NCBI GenBank assembly: GCA_029255685.2
Contig: CM055312.2
Coordinates: 3,992,649 to 4,056,648 of the forward strand
DNA length: 64,000 bases
From: Silene conica
Taxonomy: Eukaryota > Streptophyta > Magnoliopsida > Caryophyllales > Caryophyllaceae
Reading direction: 5' to 3'
Part shown: positions 1 through 11,088 of the stretch, one piece after another
Position numbering within the stretch: the stretch's first letter is position 1
Layout of the letters: every line of letters starts with the position of its first letter
The notes under the pieces: generated by a model
Seen by the model: only the letters and a program-made list of their open reading frames with translations
Told to the model about the DNA's origin: nothing
The model's database searches: none
Program-made: the position numbers and the translations under genes

Positions 1-1658
1 CTTCTCCAAAAATTTTGTCGTCGACCAATTTCTTCTTCAGCAGCAGCAATTTAGCTCGAAATACCCGAGCTACAATATCTGGACGGTTCTGGGCTTCTTC
101 TCCAAGTGCCAGCTCATTCTTGATCTCTGGCCAATTTGCATTGCATGTCATAGTTATGAAAAAGTCTGCCTTTCCATACCGCTGCACAAGAGCCATCGCA
201 TTTAGATATCTCCTTTTCATATCCCTAGGGCCGCCAATATAGGTCGCTGGAAGAATAACACGTCGGCCAACATTTGCCGCGCATTGTTCACCAGCATCAA
301 TGGTGTCAAGTAAACCTTGATACAGCTCAGATCTGATTGTATCCTGATTATGCCTAAGGTAGTCTAACCGTGTGTTTTCCAACTTTACGTACATATCAAC
401 AATATATTGCTGTAAACATCTCCCAGCTCTCAACATCATATTTCCTAGTCTATTTTGTAGCTTATAACAATAATATTCACGGCATGAAACATTTCGGTCT
501 TCTGTTTTCTTCTGATAAGAACTACCTGTAAGGATAACAGATTCACTATTATGCACTATCAAACATAATTTATATTGCAATTCAGACCTTTTGAAACATC
601 AAACAGTCCCAAACATTTATACGTGGATGACTTACGTTCTTCTTCTGCATCCAAAAGAGACTCAGCGTTTGGAAAGCTAGATGGAGATGGGGTCGTACTT
701 TGTACGGCCCGTACTGTCCTGTTCCGATTAACGTGTTTTTTGAGGCCTTTTTGTCATCCACATTCTCCTTTGGGAAATAGTAGAGGGTACTGCAATGGAT
801 CGTAACAGCCATAATAATGCATGACTCGATGCGAAGCCTCATTATGGGTAGTCACCAATATACGAGGACCGTCAGTTTCACCAGATGTGGAATCCTCAGG
901 CCAAATTGCAGCAATCTCGCTAGATGTAGGAGCATTGCTGACACGCTGATCTTGGTTAGGATTTTTCGTGATAACTATCTTGGTGTTGGCAGTAACAGTT
1001 ACATCTTTCAATGAACGGAAAAAGCGAGCGTATGGATTTGTCTGCGTTACATCCATCAGAATTTCAATGACAGCTGCATTGAGTTCGCTAAAGCACGCTG
1101 CACGATTTGCAGCTTCATGTAGACCATCATAAAATTACAGTTGAAGATATTTTGGGTGAGTACCACACGGAAGTAAGTCAGGTACATTATGGTACATCTG
1201 GCCATGTAGTTTGAAGACGTAAATACCCTTGATCGTTTGTGATTCAAATTTCCCACCAATAGAAGTAAACGCAAACAGGTTATTGTATAGACGTGCATAC
1301 TGCCGAAAATGCACTGCTATTGGGTCTGCCGATGTGTACAACATGGTGAGAAGTGGTGGAAACGTGCTGGAAGGCAGCACAATAGAACCATTACCACAGC
1401 ATAATGCTTTTGATTCATAGATTATTCTCTTTGCAAGGCATTTATCACACGAAGGAACATGTGGCAACTTTAACGGAGATCCAACTAACGGCTGACCAAT
1501 CATACCAAGGGGTAGACCTACAATCGACAATGAAGTGTAACAGATCTTATCTTAGGAAATATAATGATTCATACCACAAATGGTCAAACACTCACCAATT
1601 TGAGGTCTAACACGGGGCTTCCTGCAACGCTTTTTCGGAGTACCAGCATCTGCATTCC
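1..1658 (-). pseudogene. Helitron Rep/helicase gene, N-terminal part, degenerate and cut by the window edge
   Basis: Helitron Rep/helicase proteins nick and replicate rolling-circle transposons. Read on the minus strand, the exons are 1658-1596, 1517-589 and 525 to the left edge, with AG/GT borders; the 63-bp intron between 588 and 526 keeps frame. Diagnostic stretches are CDKCLAKRI, YNNLFAFTSIGG, FKLHGQMYHNVPDLLP, NPYARFFRSL, DQRVSNAPTSSEIAAIW, HYYGCYDPLQYPLLFPKGE and, at the left edge, FFITMTCNANWPEI, which belongs to the Helitron_like_N domain. The HUH nuclease motif, catalytic tyrosines and helicase would lie beyond position 1. Two in-frame stops break the exon. TAA at 1137-1135 sits where the family normally has Tyr (LQ-L-Y-FYD). 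TGA at 756-754 sits where Trp follows ECG. The copy is therefore non-functional unless these are sequencing errors. The family call is very secure. Confidence 0.93.
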
Positions 1659-2426
1659 CTATTGTAATCCTAAGTTTAGACAACAAGAAAAGGGTTCTGC
1701 TTAGATCACACAAATCACAAAGTTATAGTAAGATACTGATTGTTGTTGCTCTACCTTGTCCCACTGGATTCAACTTGTAATTGAGACCTACATTTGCGTT
1801 TAGTTTTGCCAGATCCATGAACATTTTTGTAATATGGAAAATTGTCTTCTGTAAGTAACAACGATCGCAATTACGTTTAATATATATTGTGTTCGTCTTT
1901 TAAAAAACAAATAAATATGCAATAAGGAACATACCCATATAGCAATTAATTGTAACAAATCTAATCTGCAGTGTCAGGTAGCTATTTCTTTCCAACTGTC
2001 TGTCAAAAAAAGACAAAACACCCACATTCGCATCCATAAGCAACAACTGGTATCTAAAAATGGCATCACACGACACACTGTTTTCACACTTATCCAGCAG
2101 ACTACAATTTCCTCATAACGATGCAAATATTGTAATGTTATGCTACATCAAATATAATGTTAATTATGCAGGTGTTGTAGGACTAAGACACATATTTCCA
2201 ACAAAAGATCCTGATATCCATTAACTGTAAACACATAATGATACTTAATATAAGAAAACAAAGACAATAATAGATAAGCAGATTACAATAACTGAGCTCA
2301 TATGCTCTAAGATAACACACAAAACAAGTCCTAAGTAAAAACTACACTACAGTTGAAAATGTTTATGCTAAGCACCGACTTGCATAACACAGTAGCACTC
2401 CGAATACAACAAGCTCTACACCATCT
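1659..2426. other. Spacer upstream of the Helitron helicase
   Basis: About 770 bp of AT-rich sequence between the first recognised helicase exon and the 3' end of the next minus-strand gene. It may hold a further short 5' exon or leader of the helicase gene. I see no convincing ORF, repeat or RNA gene. Confidence 0.5.
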
Positions 2427-3500
2427 TCACTGAAACTTTGCAGATTTATAGAATACACTTCTGTCGTTCACATATTTAGTAAATGGATCTTTCTTGTTAT
2501 TTGGAGGAATATAGTTACGAAGATCAGGTAGTTGTGAGTTTGCTTTTCGTTTCTTAGGAGGTGGTGGCGGACATTTTTGTATAGGAATCAGATAAGGATC
2601 ACTTCTTGGAGTAAGACAATCCTCTTCATTCAGTATTAAATCATTTGGAAAATCATTTAGGGTTCCCAATGTAGCTCCCTGAGATGCTAGCAAATGTTTC
2701 TGAAGACTAATAAACTTATTCCTTGCACACTCACAGGTCAAGGCAGCTAACTTTACGTCTTCAGGCGCGTAATTAGCATCAATTAACTCGATATTATAAA
2801 TGGGAATCAGATGTTGAATAGTTTTACAAACAAGTGCTTGCTCTGATGTATATTTTGATGAGGATATTTCACCAACAATATGAGTAGGACCACAATCAAC
2901 CCCTTCTCGACTTATAGTCAACCATGATGTGAAACATGAAGGGGTTTGCTCTAGGGTAGTTATAGAGCTACATTGTACAGGGAGCCTGCCAACAATAATC
3001 TGCAAAAGGGACACCATGTCCAAAGAAAGGGTTTGATAATGAAATATGTCAGGACAATCAAATTCTTCAACCAATGGAACTTTAGGGAGCCCATTTGTTA
3101 GGCGTCTTAACTCTTCTTGTTTCAACCTCCACAGATTAGCACATCTTTTGTGGGATTGTTTTAATGCAGCTGTGAAGTCTGCAATATATATATCATACTT
3201 TTCTATCAGGTCTGTTACAGCCATCCGCGCTGCTTGCTCACACGAGACATCAAAATTAGACGACACACCACCTACATAAACATGTTCTTCTTCGGCAAAA
3301 GTACATTTCACAGTGACAGACGCATTGTGTTTCCCTGAATCATACAGGGCATACCGTGGTTCCTCAAACTCCAGCAGGTTGGCTATTCTATTGAGCAAAG
3401 GTCGGAAAGGAATTGATATTTGTACAGCTGGTATCGGCATATCCTGGAGACAGGTTATCTCAAAGAAAATTATACATCTAATCTTAATATTTAAGCACAC
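2427..3500 (-). CDS. Protein with two dsRNA-binding-like (alpha-beta-beta-beta-alpha) domains and a basic nuclear signal
   Basis: Open frame of 357 residues. I do not recognise a named family. Two segments, about residues 33-102 and 160-237, each read as helix, three strands, helix, with a final helix of the type EQAARMAVTDLIEKY or SEQALVCKTIQHLIPIY. This matches the dsRNA-binding fold, including the A-x3-A-x2-L spacing of its second helix, but the lysines that usually touch RNA are mostly missing. A proline run followed by KKRKA (about 311-320) looks like a nuclear import signal. The longest frame starts at 3500, but a splice acceptor (tctccag) sits just before GATATG at 3443, so the true start is probably the Met at 3440 or an unseen upstream exon. 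The neighbour at 4871-5902 is a diverged paralogue with the same layout. Both lie in the same orientation as the Helitron helicase, which suggests they are accessory or captured genes. No nonsense codon interrupts this copy. Confidence 0.6.
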   Translation of the reverse strand: MCLNIKIRCIIFFEITCLQDMPIPAVQISIPFRPLLNRIANLLEFEEPRYALYDSGKHNASVTVKCTFAEEEHVYVGGVSSNFDVSCEQAARMAVTDLIEKYDIYIADFTAALKQSHKRCANLWRLKQEELRRLTNGLPKVPLVEEFDCPDIFHYQTLSLDMVSLLQIIVGRLPVQCSSITTLEQTPSCFTSWLTISREGVDCGPTHIVGEISSSKYTSEQALVCKTIQHLIPIYNIELIDANYAPEDVKLAALTCECARNKFISLQKHLLASQGATLGTLNDFPNDLILNEEDCLTPRSDPYLIPIQKCPPPPPKKRKANSQLPDLRNYIPPNNKKDPFTKYVNDRSVFYKSAKFQ

Positions 3501-4870
3501 AGTAGGTTCGTCTACATATCAAAGTACTCTAATTATGTTCATATAGGTATAAGGAGTAACCATCTAAGTAAGAAATACAACTGTATCTAACCAAAGCAAT
3601 GTACTATATGAACCAACGCTTGCATCCTGTGTTTCATTGTTCGATATGTGCATACAAATCAATATATTTTAAAATGTTTGTTATCATAGTTTTGCTGTGG
3701 GGTTGACATATGCAATGTAAATCAACAAAACAGTTCAGAAATAATGACTACAAAGATATCAGTTTTATAATTGTATCATGTTTTCGTTAATAAGAAACAC
3801 AAGTATAAATTTAAGGAAGTATCAGCAATAGATAAGAGAAGCATAATAGTATTCCTAAAACAATTAGAAAAACAGGCAACCCAAGTCAATAAAGAAGAAA
3901 GTAACAGTTCATAATGCAGACCTTTGAAATTATACTAAGAGGTGTATATAAATAGAAGTAATTTATTTGATTATGAAGAATGATGTAAGAGTGAACTTTA
4001 TGTATGGTTATATATATTAATTTTTGTTAGGTAAGTGCCACAATTGACGTCATATAAGTATGTTGTGATGACATAAGATTATACAGGGAGGGAAAAAAAA
4101 GAAGCTGAAAATCCGTTACAAGTATGGTTGTGTCTAGGACAGGTGGTTATGTTTGGCGCCATATTCTCTATCTGATAGGCTCAAGATATGGCTGATTGTC
4201 TATGTACTGTCCACTGTTTCATAGTAATGTCTTGTGTAGAGTCATGGCTGATAAGTACTATCAAGTACAGTGTGGGAATTCTGTCTGGTTAATGAGTAAG
4301 CCACAACAGGTTGAATAATCAACAATTTTATGTAATGACACCATTAGTTACAGAAAACATATGAAATCATATCTAGTTCTATGCTTCACACTACATGAGA
4401 TTTCGGGGTGGACGTAGATTTTTGAGAGAGTAACGTTAAAACTTGAATATAATATATCTTAATACATATGTTGCCAGTTATAAGTTTTATGCTCGTTAAG
4501 GCTGGTTTCGTTATGCCACTGATAGTTTATAATCCAACTGCAAGTACACATTAAGTTCGTCTAGGTTAACAATTAACTGAGAAAATGAAAAGTATGGCGT
4601 AGATAACAGCAGAGTCCGTAAACATTCGGAGTTTGAAGTTTTATAATATAGTACCAGAGACAATGTAGCATTTTGTCCTTCGAAACTACTACCAAGTTCA
4701 CGTAAACGACACATTAAGCAAAATATAGTTGACATTGCGTAATTACAGCTTCAGAGACCAAAAAAAGACAGTTCAAACTCGCAATGTTAATCAACTATAC
4801 AAAACCTGATAAACTCCATAAACTTCAATCTTAAAATACCCTTACACCTAATAACAGAAAGACCGCTATA
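3501..4870. other. Gene-free AT-rich spacer between the two paralogues
   Basis: No coding similarity, tandem repeat or transposon end was recognised here. The short open frame at 4511-4735 on the minus strand has no family features and is treated as chance. Confidence 0.5.
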
Positions 4871-5902
4871 TTAGGGAACCATGTTTGAATCATCTGCAAC
4901 CTGTGTTGGTGCAATTTTGTAAACGACAGGAATCCGGCTTGCCAAGCAATGAACAACATTTTCAGGACTTGCGAAACAACTGTTCCTCCTTATCTCTTTG
5001 TTGGCAGCTGGAACAATTGTTGGCATATAATCAAACACACAACCTAATGCAGTTTCATTCCTCTCAATGAGGATGTCTGTAAACTCAGGTTCATCAGAGA
5101 TCTCATACACCCTCTCCCTTACAGTTAAGTAACTCTCTAATTCAAGTTTACACAACAACGCATCCATCTCTGCCTTTGAAGATTGATAGTTAACATCAAT
5201 AATTTCAAGATTGTATGTTGATATCAGATAAGTGACAACTTTCTTAGCCAAGCTGTTTTTGGCATCATCAAGTGTATCACAACATAATCCAATAAAACTT
5301 GAATTCAAAGCAGCACTTGGTGGAGATCTGATAGTAATCCAAGCATTGTACTGTCCATCGCTGTGTCTGACCGATTCCAATGGTGTGCACTAGACTGCAT
5401 ATGTCTTGATAATCTTGCTAAGGAGGGGCATATAACTAAGGCAAACATATGTAATGCTCACAGGATCAATACATGATTTATCCTTTGAAACACATTCAGT
5501 ATGTTTCCTGACAGTATTATGCAGCTCTCTCCGCTTTAAATTATAAAGCTCACTGCAACGCTCCAGGGTAACACATCGTTCAAAAGTGAGGTCCTGAACA
5601 ACAACAGACCATCGCCTGATAACATCAGTAACAGCTTTCTTAGCAGCAACCTCACAGGACTCCTGAATCGTATCAGCGAAACCCCCTACATATGTAAGCT
5701 CCATAACTCCATTAGTTGAAAACACAACATTCGTCTTCACCATTACATATACACTGTTCTCAGACATATCTAAGATACGATATTCAGGATCTGGAAAGTG
5801 TAACACAGATCCTATCTGTTTAAGCAGAGGATGGTACGGCAAATCCATTTGCGTTGGAGCTACTTGTAGCATTTGTAAAAAAAAAAAAAGACCATTACTC
5901 AT
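4871..5902 (-). pseudogene. Paralogue of the two-domain dsRNA-binding-like protein, interrupted by one in-frame TAG
   Basis: Two minus-strand open stretches, 5902-5390 and 5380-4871, share one reading frame and are separated only by TAG at 5392-5390. The upstream part contains the first alpha-beta-beta-beta-alpha unit (HPLLKQIGSVLHF ... YVGGFADTIQESCEVAAKKAVTDVIRR). It aligns with the first unit of the gene at 2427-3500 over PLL-x-I, EPRY/PEYR, VTVK/VMVK and YVGG. The downstream part holds the second unit (NAWITI ... SLAKKVVTYLISTYNLEIIDVNY). The stop falls exactly where the paralogue has Gln in the string VQC (here V-stop-C), so a single CAG to TAG change explains the break. The basic proline-rich tail of the paralogue is absent. 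The stop could also be readthrough or a sequencing error. Confidence 0.65.
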
Positions 5903-8190
5903 AGTCCACGGGAGAATGAATGAACATATGTTATTGAAAGAAGGCGTCTAAATATACTTATACATATACAAACGAAGATGTCTGTGATACCTTTTCGTTC
6001 GTTAATAGCTATTATATATATAAAACTATCTAAATGTTAAGCCCACATTACAATGTTACCTTCGTATTTGATGAAAAATGTTAAATATTCCACAGAATGT
6101 TAATGTTGGTATAATTCTTTGATCATAGAGTTGTATATATCACAAGTGTATATTACATAATCAAAATCCCTTAAATTAAGGATTAGTACAATGACAACAC
6201 TACCTATACTGGAGTATAATATTGGGTATGGGTATAGGTATGGCTGGTAGATACAGACATACATACGGTGACTGAACTTGTCTTAGTTGCTAATTTGTAC
6301 TTGTTAACTATTTCAATGTGTGAATGATGATGGAAGCATGACCAGTCAGGAAAGTTAAATTTTATGGTAAGCAACATACTTGTAATGAGTGTTAAATGTT
6401 CCTAATCAAATCATCCAAATCTGTCTATAATAATGTGTGTGAGTCTAGTTAATGACATGGGTAATTCAATTTATTGATCATTCATTTAAAACGATTAGGA
6501 AAACACAGGAAACAGCATAATAAACGTTGTTGACATCGACGTAATGTTCGTACGTATTTTTGTTTTTTTATTTTTAAAAAAATAAAACGGTAAGGACAAC
6601 AAGGAAAATAGCGTAACAAAACATATTGATATCGACGTAACTTCTGACGGTAATTTTGTTATGTAGTTTCGGGTGATTATAGTGAATTAAATTTATGTGC
6701 CATGTAATGATTAGAATGGGAACACCAACATGAATACCAAAGATAGTAGCTTAAGCAAGGTTACTGACATTGGTATTTTGCACCTTTCACGAATTTGTAA
6801 TTTTAACATCGGTTGTAACCCCAAAAACCAAAACGTATTAGACAATTATTCTTTTTTTTACCATTAAAAATAACAATTGTAAAGGTTATCTATGCTGTTA
6901 AAAAATGAATCAGTATTAACACCAAAAATTAAACAGCCAGTATAAGTATCAAAATCATGAAGCATTTGTGTCAATGTCCATCTAATTAACAAGGTGTACA
7001 CATGTACTTGTCCAACAATAAGTTAAACTAAATCAAATTATATAAGACAATATCTTTTGGTCAATGATAAATAAAAGATGTGATGATGATTTATTTTTAC
7101 TATTGTGTACAAAGTTAGTTAATAGGTTGAGTAGCTCTAATTAGAGTACTCTTATATAGTTACCAACTTCAGAAACTAATGCAATGTGGGAAGTCGACAC
7201 CGATTTTTAATATTTCGAGAGCTACCATAATTCGCGATTTATTTCAGCCAATGATTACACATAAAGAGTTGGCAACTTGTTCCAAAGTATGGCTATTTAC
7301 GTGAACACCCTAACAAAACGTCTTAAGGGCATCATCTTTAAATTAACAATAATTAACAAATTATCATGTATTTCCCTCATAAAGGACGTTTATACAAATA
7401 GACTACAATACGACAACTCTCATTTATCAGTCATAATTTGAAAACAAATTAGTATAACACTTTTAAAAACAAATTATTTATTATAATTTGTTTTTTTTGT
7501 TTTTTTGACATTATAATTTGTAAATAAGTAAGCGAAACAATGTTACCTTTAAAATCGTAAACTTTTTGATCCATCGACAACAATATTAAAAGAATGTTAA
7601 TTCACGACTTTAAAATACGTTACGTAATATTCGTAGAAGAGAACATCTACTTAGCGCATCGTTAACGATTAATTTTCAACAATATTACGAAAATGTTAAT
7701 TTACGTGCCTAGACAAACCGGGCCAGAATATTTGTAGAACAAAGCATTTACTTAGCACATGTTACGTATAGAAAGTATGGCCTAATCGTTGATTAACAAA
7801 TTCACTCATTTACAAGGGTTATCACATTATTTACATTGGTATACAAATATTACAAGCCGTTAAAGTCAAGAACAATGTACAAAAGCATTGTACCAAAGCG
7901 AAAATACGCCAAAAAAATATTACTCAACATACAAAGTATATTAAAAACATCAAAGATTGTACCGATTTCAAGATAAAAAGCAAAATTCATCGTTCCACTA
8001 CAACTAACCCCAACAAATTCGTGTCTGTTCGCCTTCCTCATACATTCAATATAAAATGTAATAATATACAACTGTTAATTATCATTCACGCTTAGAATTA
8101 CCACTGTCAACTAAATTAATTTACCCTTCTCTGACAAACCCCTTCATCTCCCACAAATTCCCACACATCAGAAACGCCAACTGCAACAAC
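5903..8190. other. Long AT-rich spacer without recognised genes
   Basis: About 2.3 kb with short poly-A/T runs and scattered stop codons in all frames. The open frame at 7850-8071 on the minus strand is hydrophobic and resembles nothing known. I see no transposon ends or RNA genes. Confidence 0.5.
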
Positions 8191-8724
8191 ATGTCTAAAC
8201 ACTGTAACGGATCAACATACACAAACAAGGCCGATAAAGAAAACTTCATCAATGGATATGTGAACTGGAAGAAAAATCAGTTTAAAACAAAATCCCTGTT
8301 TTCCACAACAACTGTTGAGAGGCAAACACTGTCTGACAATAGTTCTCATCACCCATTTCTGAGCCTGTCTGAAATTATAACAGACGTCTTCTACAGGCTC
8401 GATAAATCAGACAAGCGAAGCATGGCAGTGGTGTGTAAAGCATGGGCAACATTGTTCCTGGTTGGGACAGAGACGTCTAAAGTCGACATTGATTATAAGA
8501 GTCAGTTAGCGAAGGAGAACTACAATGGCATTATAAGGGTAACTAGAAAGAACACTTTGGTTGCAGTCCATTGTTACTGCATGAATGTCAAAGACAAGAA
8601 GGAAAAAAGGAGAATACATAAAAGGATCGAGAAACAACGCAAAGCTGCACGTTTAGAGGAAATATATGAGAAGCGATACCGCGATGAATCAGGCAGCGAA
8701 GGATACGACGATTCGGACTGTTAA
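8191..8724 (+). CDS. Small F-box-like protein
   Basis: Intact ATG-initiated frame of 177 residues. Residues about 57-90 (LSLSEIITDVFYRL ... SMAVVCKAW) fit the F-box core: a leading Leu, then I/L-x2-I/V-F-x-R-L, then the VCK-x-W end. F-box proteins bind SKP1 and present targets to SCF ubiquitin ligases. No LRR, Kelch or FBA repeat follows. The C-terminal third is instead a highly charged Lys/Arg/Glu helix (KDKKEKRRIHKRIEKQRKAA) and ends in an acidic Gly/Asp/Ser tail. The last eight codons lie inside the 900-bp tandem duplication that begins at 8701, so the present C-terminus may be original but its downstream context has changed. It may be a gene captured by the surrounding Helitron. Confidence 0.5.
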   Translation: MSKHCNGSTYTNKADKENFINGYVNWKKNQFKTKSLFSTTTVERQTLSDNSSHHPFLSLSEIITDVFYRLDKSDKRSMAVVCKAWATLFLVGTETSKVDIDYKSQLAKENYNGIIRVTRKNTLVAVHCYCMNVKDKKEKRRIHKRIEKQRKAARLEEIYEKRYRDESGSEGYDDSDC

Positions 8725-10504
8725 GATTGTATGTAGTTATATAGCAAACAGACTGCAATCTATGTTTTTGCCAATGGTCAAGTACCTGTCTGATTCCAAA
8801 CAGTTTGTAGTTTAACAAGTTGTATTTTGTCTAATCTACCAATGAATCTTATTGCAGTCTCAATGTTATTTGCAATTTAATTAATATAACATCGACTTTT
8901 GGTTTGCTCAGTATCTAATCATCCCATATTTTCTATTGCGCCACATATTCCGTTAGTAAAACTTAATTAGCCACTTGAAATCAACAGGAACGCAACACTT
9001 TGGAATAAATTAAATGATTATGTATAATTGTCTGTCAGAGGAAGATATTACATAGCCTTGAAGATACATAATGGACTATATTCAGAATAGATTAGAAGAC
9101 AGCAATTAACCAAGCTAATCCTCGCATTATAGCATAGCTGGTCCCTCTCAATTATGAGGGAAAGAACCGCTTTCTATATCTTACCATGCAATGAACAAAG
9201 CACAGACATTTGAGCAGGAGTTTATACAACACGAACAATCATATCGCTGTATATCTGGAACTCCTTAGCAGCACCTTACTAAAGAAAGATTCTCTCGCAA
9301 CGTCTCTGCAGGACTATGACACTGAATTATTAGCCAAATGTACTGCATTGTTAACTTGTAGCCTAGAGGAGGGAACGGTGCCTGAACATCGTCTATTGTT
9401 CATTTCGAAGGACAAAGAGTTGTTAAATGACAAGTTTTATAGTACCATCACCAAAAACAAGCATTCGTTCTTACATCTTATCAAAACTTGTAAGATAGAT
9501 ATGCTGAAACCCTCTGAAGTTTTCAGAACATCAAAGGTATTTCATGCCATAAAGCTAACACGAATAGATTGTTCTTCTGACCAAAGCAGGCCTGATTCAT
9601 GGATACTACGATTCGGACTGTTAAGATTGTATGTAGTTATATAGCAAACAGACTGCAATCTATGTTTTTGCCAATGGTCAAGTACCTGTCTGATTCCAAA
9701 CAGTTTGTAGTTTAACAAGTTGTATTTTGTCTAATCTACCAATGAATCTTATTGCAGTCTCAATGTTATTTGCAATTTAATTAATATAACATCGACTTTT
9801 GGTTTGCTCAGTATCTATACATCCCATATTTTCTATTGCGCCACATATTCCGTTAGTAAAACTTAATTAGCCACTTGAAATCAACAGGAACGCAACACTT
9901 TGGAATAAATTAAATGATTATGTATAATTGTCTGTCAGAGGAAGATATTACATAGCCTTGAAGATACATAATGGACTATATTCAGAATAGATTAGAAGAC
10001 AGCAATTAACCAAGCTAATCCTCGCATTATAGCATAGCTGGTCCCTCTCAATTATGAGGGAAAGAACCGCTTTCTATATCTTACCATGCAATGAACAAAG
10101 CACAGACATTTGAGCAGGAGTTTATACAACACGAACAATCATATCGCTGTATATCTGGAACTCCTTAGCAGCACCTTACTAAAGAAAGATTCTCTCGCAA
10201 CGTCTCTGCAGGACTATGACACTGAATTATTAGCCAAATGTACTGCATTGTTAACTTGTAGCCTAGAGGAGGGAACGGTGCCTGAACATCGTCTATTGTT
10301 CATTTCGAAGGACAAGGAGTTGTTAAATGACAAGTTTTATAGTACCATCACCAAAAACAAGCATTCGTTCTTACATCTTATCAAAACTTGTAAGATAGAT
10401 ATGCTGAAACCCTCTGAAGTTTTCAGAACATCAAAGGTATTTCATGCCATAAAGCTAACACGAATAGATTGTTCTTCTGACCAAAGCAGGCCTGATTCAT
10501 GGAT
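8701..10504. repeat. 900-bp direct tandem duplication, two copies
   Basis: Positions 8701-9600 recur at 9601-10500 with a constant offset of 900 bp. I noticed only a few differences: G/T at 8707 versus 9607, a small change near 8918 versus 9818, and A/G near 9416 versus 10316. The tetranucleotide GGAT is present at 8701, 9601 and 10501, so the duplication joins at 4 bp of microhomology. Such high identity implies a recent event or an assembly duplication. Confidence 0.95.
9210..9644 (+). CDS. Unrecognised open frame in duplication copy 1; tail created by the junction
   Basis: Open stretch bounded upstream by TGA at 9192. Its first Met in a conceptual translation is really a TTG, so this is more likely an internal exon than a complete gene. 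The protein is soluble-looking and Leu/Lys rich (SSTLLKKDSLATSLQDYDTELLAKC ...). I recognise no domain. After SRPDSW the frame crosses the duplication junction at 9601 and gains a novel tail, ILRFGLLRLYVVI. It may have been an exon downstream of the F-box-like gene. Confidence 0.3.
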   Translation: MSRSLYNTNNHIAVYLELLSSTLLKKDSLATSLQDYDTELLAKCTALLTCSLEEGTVPEHRLLFISKDKELLNDKFYSTITKNKHSFLHLIKTCKIDMLKPSEVFRTSKVFHAIKLTRIDCSSDQSRPDSWILRFGLLRLYVVI

Positions 10505-10607
10505 GTTTTCTATGATCTGTACCTTATATTCCCACTTCCTTCCCCCCCCCCCCCCCCCCCCCCCCCCATATTGTAATGTCCTTGAAATTAGGCTTAGTAG
10601 TAAGTAG
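10110..10607 (+). CDS. Unrecognised open frame in duplication copy 2; runs into a poly-C tract
   Basis: Identical to the frame at 9210-9644 through SRPDSW. It then continues into the unique flank (MFSMICTLYSHFL) and a proline run encoded by a 26-base C homopolymer. This copy shows the original downstream context. The proline run should not be trusted, because homopolymer length is error-prone. A TTG rather than ATG opens the frame, so an exon or a non-coding remnant is more likely than a complete gene. Confidence 0.3.
   Translation: MSRSLYNTNNHIAVYLELLSSTLLKKDSLATSLQDYDTELLAKCTALLTCSLEEGTVPEHRLLFISKDKELLNDKFYSTITKNKHSFLHLIKTCKIDMLKPSEVFRTSKVFHAIKLTRIDCSSDQSRPDSWMFSMICTLYSHFLPPPPPPPPPYCNVLEIRLSSK
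10542..10567. repeat. Poly-C homopolymer (26 C)
   Basis: An uninterrupted C run, very unusual in this AT-rich region, directly after CTTCCTT and only 38 bp beyond the end of the 900-bp duplication. It could be a biological homopolymer or an assembly/sequencing artefact. Confidence 0.9.
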
Positions 10608-11088
10608 TACCATTATTGCAGCCTAAAGTTTACAAGAGATCTAAATTGCAATCTGACTAAAGCTGAATTACATAAATGCAGTTTTAAAACATATATGTAT
10701 TCTCATGTTGCTACTTAATTCTGCGAGGACCATCCACTCGTTTTCTTAGGCGGTTGCCCACAGCGGTTCCTTAACTATCAATCATTCAATAATTGTACGC
10801 TAAAGTGACTCATTCTTACCGAACATATGATATCCACGTTTTGCAATCATAATACAAAGTACCAATGCAAGCTGACTGAGCACCCAACAGATACACAATG
10901 GGTAAAAACAGTACGTTTTACCAAACATTAATCTAATGCCAGAAGCTTATGAGCATAAAGAGATACTCTTAATAGCTATAAGCCGTTACGTAGGCCATCG
11001 CGAAAGACCAGGTACCACAAAAATAACTACAAGCATACAACCTAGAACGTACTAACATCAGCCGCGGTGTACTGTCAATACATATTTT
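10608..11088. other. Spacer, probably the 3' flank of the RPA-like gene
   Basis: No coding features. The stop codon of the minus-strand RPA-like gene is at 11091-11089, so the right part may be its 3' UTR. Confidence 0.4.
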
